Shown: piece after piece, positions 1 through 6,429 of the stretch
Layout of the letters: every line of letters begins with the position of its first letter
Position numbering within the stretch: position 1 is the first letter of the stretch
DNA from: Emiliania huxleyi CCMP1516
Lineage: Eukaryota > Haptophyta > Isochrysidales > Noelaerhabdaceae
Reading direction: 5' to 3'
Assembly: GCF_000372725.1 (NCBI RefSeq)
Contig: NW_005197802.1
Span: 1 to 33,478, forward strand
Length of the DNA: 33,478 nt
The notes under the pieces: model-generated
Seen by the model: only the letters and a program-made list of their open reading frames with translations
The model's database searches: none
What the model was told of the DNA's origin: nothing
Made by a program: the position numbers and the translations under genes

Positions 1-294
1 GACTCGCTGCACCGGCCCAAAGGCGCGAAGCGCCTGCATCGCCTCATCAGACGCCTCGCGATACGGCGTCAGGTCCTCACCGGCTATCAGCCGCAAATCG
101 GGGCAGCGAGCTACGGCCTCCGTCGTCCGCATCAATTTTGCAACACCCGAGGAACGAGCAGGGTAGTTGCATGTCACGACGAGGAACTTTTGGGTTACGG
201 CGACTGGCCGCTCCGCCGGAAGCCCGTTGCGGAGCATCTCGACTTGGCAGTAGAAGTAGTCGAGGTCCAGTAGGACGATGGCGCGAGCCTTCAT
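1..294 (-). CDS. Y-family DNA polymerase, Pol iota-like (N-terminal part)
   Basis: The minus strand from the ATG at 294 reads 98 codons without a stop to the window edge. The product begins MKARAIVLLDLDYFYCQVE, which is the first catalytic block of Y-family translesion polymerases (the D-x-D-x-F-Y...V-E pattern with metal-binding aspartates). It continues with a QKFLVVTCNYPAR stretch, a GVAKLM stretch and a GEDLTPYRE stretch. That order and wording resemble DNA polymerase iota more than eta or kappa, from memory of the families. By family knowledge the protein would bypass damaged bases in the nucleus. Only the N-terminal fingers/palm start is visible, so activity cannot be judged. The start is well placed because the conserved block begins seven residues in. 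The Harbinger element at 438 begins about 143 bp upstream of the start codon and may have changed the promoter. Confidence 0.85.
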   Translation of the reverse strand, partial: MKARAIVLLDLDYFYCQVEMLRNGLPAERPVAVTQKFLVVTCNYPARSSGVAKLMRTTEAVARCPDLRLIAGEDLTPYREASDEAMQALRAFGPVQRV

Positions 295-437
295 GGGGGT
301 GGTCTCTTGCAAACAGAGAGCTCTCGGCTCGTGCTGCGGCGGCACTCGATTGTGTGAGTTTTTCTTTTCCCGATTTTGTGAGCGGTTGGAAGCAAGGGTT
401 ATACTTTAGACGATTCGACTCTGGTTTGACCTCTCTG

Positions 438-454
438 GGCCCGTTCTTGTCAAA
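438..454 (+). repeat. Left terminal inverted repeat of the Harbinger element
   Basis: GGCCCGTTCTTGTCAAA is identical to the reverse complement of 6326-6342. It is preceded by CTG at 435-437. The GGGCCCGTT-like start resembles ends described for plant PIF elements. Confidence 0.8.
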
Positions 455-595
455 GAAAGATTCCAAATTTATCAGCTAAATCGTGGCTGCGAGAGACGAG
501 AGGAACGTTTGTGAAGCCCTCCGATGCGAAATAAACCAACGTCGAAGCCGGCGGGCAGAAAACGCGGGCCGGGGTTTTTGCTCTTGCATCTGTGG

Positions 596-614
596 GAAAA
601 TTTTCAGCGTGACA
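596..614 (+). promoter_or_regulatory. Shared subterminal/promoter motif, left copy
   Basis: GAAAATTTTCAGCGTGACA lies 35-53 bp upstream of the transposase start codon at 649. An inverted copy with one difference is at 6219-6237, upstream of the minus-strand gene of the same element. It may be a promoter/initiator element shared by the element's genes, or a subterminal site bound by the transposition proteins. The sequence alone cannot separate the two roles. Confidence 0.5.
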
Positions 615-648
615 GAGCAAAACAACGCGCGCCGCTTGCCGTGGCCGC

Positions 649-2157
649 ATGCCGCGCTCGTTCGCCGCTCGCACGCTGCTGGCGGTGGTCGGCGTGCTCC
701 TCACATCGCCCGAGCCGGCGTGTGCTGCTGGGAACGGTGCCGCCGACTGGATTGAGCTACTGGGCGGCTCGGCGCCGCCGACTGCCGCCGACAGCGGAGA
801 GGAGGCGGTTGACTCGGCTCTGCTGGGTGCCATACGCGCGTGGCGGCAAGCTCGCGACGCGCGACGCGCCTCCGAGCAGCGAGTGGCTGCAGCAGCAGCC
901 GCGCCTCGAGCACGGCGGCAGCAAATGCGCACCAACCCGCGGTGGGACCACGCCGCTGAGCTCGAGTATCTGACTCCTTTCGAGTTTCGGCGCTGCTTCG
1001 GAGTCGATATCGACACCTTTGACTACCTTCTGACGGTCCTCCGAGACGACATCGCGCCATCGCTGTCGGACGACGGCGCCCCTCGCGGCGGCTACCGCGG
1101 GGTGCTGGTGCCGGCGGAGCAGAAGCTCGCTCTCACGCTGCGCTGGCTCCGTGGTGCTTCCTACATCGACCAGACATACATGGGGAAGTACGAGTCCAGG
1201 GCCACCTTCTACCAGCACAACAAGACAGTCATCCGCGCCATCAACCGACACTTCCATTTCTCGCTTCGACGGAGTCTCGAGGCCGCGCTCGCCGGCCAGA
1301 GCAGGGATGAGCTTGACGAGCGAACGGTCGCCTTTGGGGCGGCGTCGCAGGGGTGCATCGACATGTGCATCGGCGCTCTCGACGGCGTGCATGTGCGCAC
1401 GGCCCTGATCGGTACTAGCGCCTGCGCGCGTTCGCGCCCTCGCGTTCTCATCCCCCGCCCCCTCCCTTGCGAGGTGCTAATCAAGCAGCCTCCTCGCCGG
1501 CGAGAGGTGAACCGCGCCAGGTGGATCAACAAGAATGGCAAGGCGAGCATCAATGTGCAGGCGATCGCAGACAGCGACCGGACCTTCTCCTGGGCGGCGA
1601 TTGGCATCCCCGGCGCCAACCCAGACTTGACAGCGTACCGGAGCACCTCCTTCTTCGAGGTGATGCGGAGCGTCGCGCGGGTCTTTGGCTACTTCCTCGT
1701 GGCGGATGCGGGCTACGTCGACTGCGAGGAGCTGCTGATCCCATGGCCCACCGGCCCCAGTGTCACGTACACCTCCGCAAAGGGCGTGTTCAACCACTAT
1801 CAGTCCTCCACCCGCCAGGCGATCGAGTGCGCCTTTGGGATGTGGGAGCGGCGCTGGGGCGTCCTCTGGCGGCGCCTCGAGGTGGAGACGTGCTTCGCGA
1901 CCGACGTCATCCAGGCAACCATGCTGCTCCACAACCTCTGCGTGGAGCGGAATGTGCGCCTGCCGCCCAACGACGACCGCTTCGTACCGCTCGAGCGCAC
2001 TTCGGATCGGCTCGCGGGACGCCCGCCGGCGCCGCGTGCCAACACTCTGCGCGAACGGATCACAGAGGCGATCCGTGCTGCGGGCCTCACCCGGGGGCCG
2101 CTCCCATCCGGCCTTGTGGCGCCGCAGGCCGTTGATGCCACGGTCTCCGGAGCTTAG
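649..2157 (+). CDS. PIF/Harbinger transposase (DDE nuclease, HARBI1-like)
   Basis: The 502-residue ORF matches the DDE superfamily-4 nuclease of Harbinger transposases. The triad can be placed at D245 (in GALDGVH), D353 (in VADAGYVD) and E393 (in IECAFGMWERRWG). The GKASINVQA block and the downstream MLLHNLC motif are also typical. By family knowledge it cuts and joins transposon ends, together with a DNA-binding partner. Positions 1393-1473 (81 nt) look like an in-frame GT-AG intron with a pyrimidine-rich 3' part. Removing it gives the expected GVHVLIKQP join and drops 27 residues that do not fit the family. The N-terminus is hydrophobic and signal-like, which is odd for a nuclear enzyme, so translation may start later (for example Met at about 925). 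The reading frame is intact, so the element may be recently active. Confidence 0.85.
   Translation: MPRSFAARTLLAVVGVLLTSPEPACAAGNGAADWIELLGGSAPPTAADSGEEAVDSALLGAIRAWRQARDARRASEQRVAAAAAAPRARRQQMRTNPRWDHAAELEYLTPFEFRRCFGVDIDTFDYLLTVLRDDIAPSLSDDGAPRGGYRGVLVPAEQKLALTLRWLRGASYIDQTYMGKYESRATFYQHNKTVIRAINRHFHFSLRRSLEAALAGQSRDELDERTVAFGAASQGCIDMCIGALDGVHVRTALIGTSACARSRPRVLIPRPLPCEVLIKQPPRRREVNRARWINKNGKASINVQAIADSDRTFSWAAIGIPGANPDLTAYRSTSFFEVMRSVARVFGYFLVADAGYVDCEELLIPWPTGPSVTYTSAKGVFNHYQSSTRQAIECAFGMWERRWGVLWRRLEVETCFATDVIQATMLLHNLCVERNVRLPPNDDRFVPLERTSDRLAGRPPAPRANTLRERITEAIRAAGLTRGPLPSGLVAPQAVDATVSGA
1393..1473 (+). other. Probable in-frame intron in the transposase gene
   Basis: The 81-nt segment begins GTGCGC and ends TTGCGAG, with a C/T-rich second half. 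It interrupts the conserved block after the first catalytic Asp. Because its length is a multiple of three and it has no stop, both the spliced and unspliced messages are open. Confidence 0.5.
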
Positions 2158-2533
2158 GCGCGCCACCGAGCCCAGCTGGGGGCTGGGCGATAGACCTCCG
2201 CCCGCCCGGCGTGAAGGAACCCATGGCCCATGCGACTGTTACCCATGATTATCTCACACCACTTTTCTGTGCGTTTGACATGTACATGTCCTCGCGTTTG
2301 CATGACCATGAGGTGAAATTAGCAGAATGACTTAGGTCTTGACAGTGTAAAGTAGAGGGGTGAGGAACTGACTTATTTCGTTCAGGAAAGTCAAGTGGAA
2401 TCTCCAATGAGTAAACGGCGGGCTAAAAAGGGCGATCGTGCGGCTTGCACGAATCCCGCGGCGACGCTCGCCTCTCCCGCATCCCGTGATCTGTAAGTGG
2501 ATACAGCGGCGGAGCAGAGCACAGCCATTGAGG
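2158..2533. other. Spacer between the transposase and ORF2 of the Harbinger element
   Basis: This 376-bp stretch is more AT-rich than its surroundings and contains no convincing coding sequence. It should hold the end of the transposase transcript and the promoter of the next ORF. I see no clear terminator or TATA box. Confidence 0.4.
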
Positions 2534-4087
2534 ATGCCGAGGCCACGTTTACGCGCCCCCCGTGACAACCCCTCCGACTTCTCGTGCGGCGATGTTCACG
2601 CTGTGCGGGTCTTCCTGGCGCACCAGGGCAACGTCCACATTGATTGGAAGAAGAAGTTTGTGCGCACCTTCTGCCCTGGCAGATCATCGTCAAAGACCGC
2701 CGACGAACTCTCCTCACTTCTCTTTGACTATGCCACAAGGCTCGGCCTCGACCGGTCCGCCGAGCCGGTGGCGCCCGAGCTGCCATCGGGCGCCATCACT
2801 GAGCACCCTCGGCTCACGCTTTCGGATGCTTCGCTTCTACTCGTCGATGGCTCGTTTGACGGCGCCCTCGCTGACGGCGGGTTGGCTCCCAACGATGGCC
2901 GCGCCCCGGATGGATGGGTTTCGCCCATGTCTATGACCCTGGGTGGCGTGTCCCCTACCATGTCCCTGCTCGGATCCCTGCTACCCTCGCCTCAGCTGCA
3001 GCCAGAGGCGCCGCTGACCGTCACGGCGCCCCATCACCTGCCCGCGCCCCGCCCCGCGGCGCAGTCACTTGGACTGCCTCCGCTGCAGCCGCACCGGGCA
3101 GGCGAGGGCGTAGCAGCCGCCAGTGATGGAACTGGTGCCTCCCTCTGGGGAGCGACTCCGCTGCCCGCCGCCACCGGCGCGTCGCTACCCGATTCCGCCA
3201 TCCAGTCCGAGCCCGCGGTCAAGCACATCGACATGACCGATGAGCGCATTTGCCGCGGCGCACGATTGCTAGAGGCAGTCGCGGCCCGTAAGGACATGGT
3301 CATCTCGTACCACGCCGGCCATGACCACGCCCACGGCTTTCTTGCAGCATCGTCGTCGAGAACCAAGGCGCACCCGACTGCGATGTTTGATGTCGGCACG
3401 CCCCTGCACAACTGTGTTATGGGCAACGACGACTCCTTCCAGCCGACCAACCGCTTCGAGCACAGCTCGTACCCAACGCTGCGCTCCATCGACCCGTCGG
3501 TCGTGCCCAAGACCTTCGCCGTCTACGACGAGTACGTGGCGGTGCGAGGCCCCGTCACGCTCATCCTTGACAAGATTCGGAAGGCGTCGTCAGGCAAGAT
3601 GACCTACGAGGAGTCCGCTCTGTGGCAATGGTGCTCGAACATGCCGCTGTACGTGTACTGGGTCAAGGCGGTGATCCAGGAGGGCGAGTGGCTGATCTCG
3701 GTCGTCCACTACACGGGCGGCCCTAACACATTCGAGCCCGACGAGCCTTCTTCTTCACTGTCCACGGCGGTTTCCTCCTTGGCGCCCGCACCGTCCTCGG
3801 CAGCTTCCTCCTCGCGCGACAAGTGCGCGCCGGCGCGCCTCAATGTGGCGGCGGGCGCGGCGGCGGCTCCGGCGGCTCCGGCAGCTCCGCTGTGCGACGA
3901 CGAGAAGGCCAAGGAGGAGAGGCTCTACAGGGCTGCGACTATCGCAACCAGGAGCAGTCAGGTGTGCTCCATCAAGCGGCTACTCGCGGAAGGCGTCGAC
4001 GACGAGGGGCTCGCCGCTTCTCTGGCAGAGGAGCTGGCGCGCGCAACCGAGGCGCTCAAGGAGGCGCTGGCGGCGCGGGCAGACTAG
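2534..4087 (+). CDS. Harbinger ORF2, protein of unknown function
   Basis: The frame is open from 2438 to 4087. I prefer the Met at 2534 (start MPRPRLRAPRDNPSDF), giving about 517 residues, because the upstream part is arginine-rich and unlike protein. An N-terminal region (HQGNVHIDWKKKFVRTF...) is followed by a long Pro/Ala/Ser-rich linker. A well-ordered central domain then carries a histidine cluster (HAGHDHAHG) and a VVPKTFAVYDEYVAVRG stretch. The C-terminus is alanine-rich and probably a coiled coil (LAEELARATEALKEALAAR). In described Harbinger elements the second ORF encodes a Myb/SANT-type protein that carries the transposase to DNA. The position here is equivalent, but I cannot recognise a Myb domain. 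The function is unknown. Confidence 0.6.
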   Translation: MPRPRLRAPRDNPSDFSCGDVHAVRVFLAHQGNVHIDWKKKFVRTFCPGRSSSKTADELSSLLFDYATRLGLDRSAEPVAPELPSGAITEHPRLTLSDASLLLVDGSFDGALADGGLAPNDGRAPDGWVSPMSMTLGGVSPTMSLLGSLLPSPQLQPEAPLTVTAPHHLPAPRPAAQSLGLPPLQPHRAGEGVAAASDGTGASLWGATPLPAATGASLPDSAIQSEPAVKHIDMTDERICRGARLLEAVAARKDMVISYHAGHDHAHGFLAASSSRTKAHPTAMFDVGTPLHNCVMGNDDSFQPTNRFEHSSYPTLRSIDPSVVPKTFAVYDEYVAVRGPVTLILDKIRKASSGKMTYEESALWQWCSNMPLYVYWVKAVIQEGEWLISVVHYTGGPNTFEPDEPSSSLSTAVSSLAPAPSSAASSSRDKCAPARLNVAAGAAAAPAAPAAPLCDDEKAKEERLYRAATIATRSSQVCSIKRLLAEGVDDEGLAASLAEELARATEALKEALAARAD

Positions 4088-4612
4088 GACGGGCGGAAGC
4101 GGATGGGTGGCGAGCGAGGCGCCAGGCAGCTGCTCGATTAGACATGTTTGCATGAATCCATGGCGGGGCCATGCGAGAGATGGCGCGCGCGAGACATGAC
4201 TCTTGAACACACCAGTCGTGTGTGTCCACTGCTTTCTGCATGGCGCCTAAGGGGTCGCTCATGGCATGTTAGGATAAAACTTAGACAGACGCGTACAGGA
4301 CACTTATACATGGATATAAACGGTACGCATGCGCAGCATGCGAATTGAGTGAACTCGGGCTCATGCGTCATGGGGAAGGCAGCCGCTCGACATGGGACAC
4401 ATGGTCATGGACACATGGACATGGGGATGCACGCGCGCGAAAGCACGGGGTGGGCTCGTCTGAGAGCGGCTGTACGCTCGTGCCGCCTAGCGGGGCGATT
4501 GCTAAATCGCACCGGTGCTTGGGTCGGCTGGGGCAATGGCGGCGTGCATGGGAGGGTAGGGGGGCAGGCCCGGCAGGTGCCACGGTGCCACCGCTTGCTC
4601 ACTCTAGGCTGC
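4088..4612. other. Spacer between convergent genes inside the Harbinger element
   Basis: This 525-bp stretch has no convincing gene. It holds a short degenerate array rich in ACATGG/CATGGG units (about 4388-4430). It lies between the 3' ends of ORF2 and the minus-strand gene, so it should carry both transcript ends. Confidence 0.4.
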
Positions 4613-6191
4613 TCAGTCGACGATCTGCGGCGGCGCGTCGTCGCCGAGATGCTCCCGGAGGCCCGCAAAGATCTTGTCGGTGGCGCGGTTTCGGGTCGCG
4701 CGCAGGTCGTTGCGCAAGGCGTAAACCGCATCGAGCACCCCGTCCAGCGCGTCCTCGAAGCGGCTGCCGACGTTGATGAAGGAGGGCGGGGTGACGCTGA
4801 AGAGGCGGTAGAACGACCGCTTGTGCTGCGGCCAGTCCGCCTTGCCAAACTCGAGCGAGAGCGTCCGCGCCGGGACGAGGGGCTGGACGAAGTCCTCGTT
4901 CTGCCCCTGCGGCCGGAAGAGGCGGCCCTGGACGCGGACTGGCGACGGCTCGATGCCCCACTCCTCCGAGTTGTCGCGCGGGAAGCGAATGGGGCAGCGG
5001 TCGCGGTACCTAGAGGAGAGAATCCAGGAAGGCTCAGTAAAGGTGCTCCAGGGAGGCACTGCTGCTCGCACAGCGGTGGCGGGTACTGCGTCTCGAGGTG
5101 CGCGCCGATGAAGAGGCCGAGCACGCGCATCTGTTGAAACGAGTCGAGTAGCAGGTCGGCGCGGAGCGGCGAGGCCCCGTCGCCTCGGATGAAGCCGTCG
5201 AGGCGCAAGTCCTCCAGCGCGCGAGTCGGGAAATCGAGGTCGACTGGGAGCGCCGGGTTGGTGCCCACCGGGCCGACCGGCGGCGCCCCGTGCGGCGGCC
5301 ATGGGGCGCCTGATGGCGGCCGCGAGATGTCGATCCGGACGGTGACCACCTCAAACGGCTTCGGGCCAAACCCGTGCGTGAGGGGCGCGCGGTGCTCCCA
5401 GCGCGAGTAGTGCAGGAGCAGGCGCTCGAATGGCAAGCACTGAGACACGTCGACCTCGAAGGAGAAGGCGCAGATAATGTCGAGCACGTCCTGCGGCAGC
5501 TCGATGAAGGGGTTGCGGCCGGCGGGGTAGTCCTCGTCCCCGGGCCCCATGATCATCACCAGGCGCGGGGACTCGAGAAAGGGGCCCACGTCGGCAGGGC
5601 ACCGGGCAAACTCGCGCCAACGCGGGTGCGGGTCCGTGCTGTTGAACATCTTGTCCGCGGGGATGGCAGAGATGTCCCAGGTAGTCTTGCACAGGCCCTG
5701 CAGCGTCCTGCGAGAGCAAAGGAGGGTCGGTTTCCGCGGTAGCGGCGGGCCGCTGCACAGGCGTGGGGCGCACACCGCCGCCGGTAGACGACCTCGCTGC
5801 GCTGGGCTTTGAGGTTGTAGTCCTCGAGCGCGCTGAGCGACGCCACGATGATCTGCCGGCCGCTACGAGCGTCGGTGTCCTGCTGCTTCAGCAGCTTGCA
5901 CGTGGACACGGGCGCCGGGCCGCCGTACCACGGTTCGAGCGCGCCGAGACTGTAGTTGTCGGTGCACCAGGCGACCTTCTCGCCGGGAAAGAGCTGCTCC
6001 TCCTTCTCTACAATGACGACGGGGAGGCGGCCGGCGCGGTTGCACTCGCGCGTGTACTTGACCAAGCTCTTGCACTGGCGGAGCGGCGGGGCGGCGTGTT
6101 TCGCCCACTGAGCGTTGCCAACATCTTCGCCTTCCCACACGAACCGCTTTGACCCCTCGAAGTCCTGCGGGCTGTCGTACGGCAGCGTCAT
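4613..6191 (-). CDS. Third Harbinger-borne gene, unknown function (three exons)
   Basis: The proposed model is complement(4613-5009, 5060-5707, 5776-6191), 486 residues. Both introns are GT-AG (5775-5708, 68 nt; 5059-5010, 50 nt), and both joins keep the frame. The protein starts MTLPYDSPQDFEG and ends DDAPPQIVD. It contains a VVIVEKEEQLFPGEKVAWCTDNYS segment, an acidic VMIMGPGDEDYPAG segment, a Pro-rich loop and a mixed C-terminal region. I do not recognise a family. There is no signal peptide or membrane span. It lies wholly between the transposon ends, convergent with ORF2, and its upstream region shares a 19-bp motif with the transposase. This suggests it belongs to the element, as an accessory factor or captured cargo. 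The alternative upstream Met at 6266 is unlikely because it would place the shared motif inside the protein. Confidence 0.65.
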
Positions 6192-6218
6192 GCTCGCGGC
6201 CGCAGCGCGTAAATTTTG

Positions 6219-6237
6219 TGTCACGCTCAAAATTTTC
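6219..6237 (-). promoter_or_regulatory. Shared subterminal/promoter motif, right copy
   Basis: On the minus strand this reads GAAAATTTTGAGCGTGACA, matching 596-614 at 18 of 19 positions. It ends 28 bp upstream of the ATG at 6191. Its position relative to a start codon is like that of the left copy, which favours a transcription role. Its inverted placement near the element end also fits a transposase- or Myb-type binding site. Confidence 0.5.
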
Positions 6238-6325
6238 ACGCGCAGCAACTTCTTGACAAGACCCACACGTATATAGTGTGGAAGATGTTGGAGCGCTGCT
6301 TAGTCAAATGCTTCTGCGTTGTTTT

Positions 6326-6342
6326 TTTGACAAGAACGGGCC
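6326..6342 (-). repeat. Right terminal inverted repeat of the Harbinger element
   Basis: This is the perfect inverted copy of 438-454. It is followed directly by CTG at 6343-6345, the second copy of the proposed 3-bp target duplication. Confidence 0.8.
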
Positions 6343-6429
6343 CTGGCTTGACCTCGCTCTCATATCAAAAAATTACGTGGGACCTCTCTCTCCACGCGTG
6401 CACATCGTCACGCTAAGTTGTACCCGCCT

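Larger units (their letters stand above)
438..6342. mobile_element. PIF/Harbinger DNA transposon, apparently complete (5905 bp)
   Basis: The two ends carry a 17-bp perfect inverted repeat, GGCCCGTTCTTGTCAAA, at 438-454 and its complement at 6326-6342. They are flanked directly by the triplet CTG on both sides (435-437 and 6343-6345), a 3-bp target duplication. Three-base duplications are typical of PIF/Harbinger elements; TWA is commonest, and CWG is known from some zebrafish families (from memory). The interior holds a DDE transposase of the same superfamily at 649-2157, a second plus-strand ORF at 2534-4087 and a convergent three-exon gene at 6191-4613. A second inverted motif lies inside both ends (596-614 and 6219-6237). 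Intact ends and an open transposase suggest a young insertion. I inferred the ends from the matching termini and did not compare with other copies. Confidence 0.8.

Noticed and set aside
434..454. Taking the 18-bp match with GGGCCC as the transposon end
   Set aside because: Starting at the first G gives unequal flanks (TCT and TGG). Shifting by one base gives CTG on both sides, so the 17-bp version is preferred.
138..479. Plus-strand ORF of 113 codons at the window start
   Set aside because: It overlaps the Pol iota-like exon on the other strand and extends across the transposon end, and its composition is not protein-like.
4405..5059. The long minus-strand frame beyond 5059 as coding (Arg/Ser-rich tail)
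   Set aside because: After the 5' splice site at 5059 the frame becomes Arg/Ser-rich, whereas the spliced frame (exon 5009-4613) is clearly protein-like.
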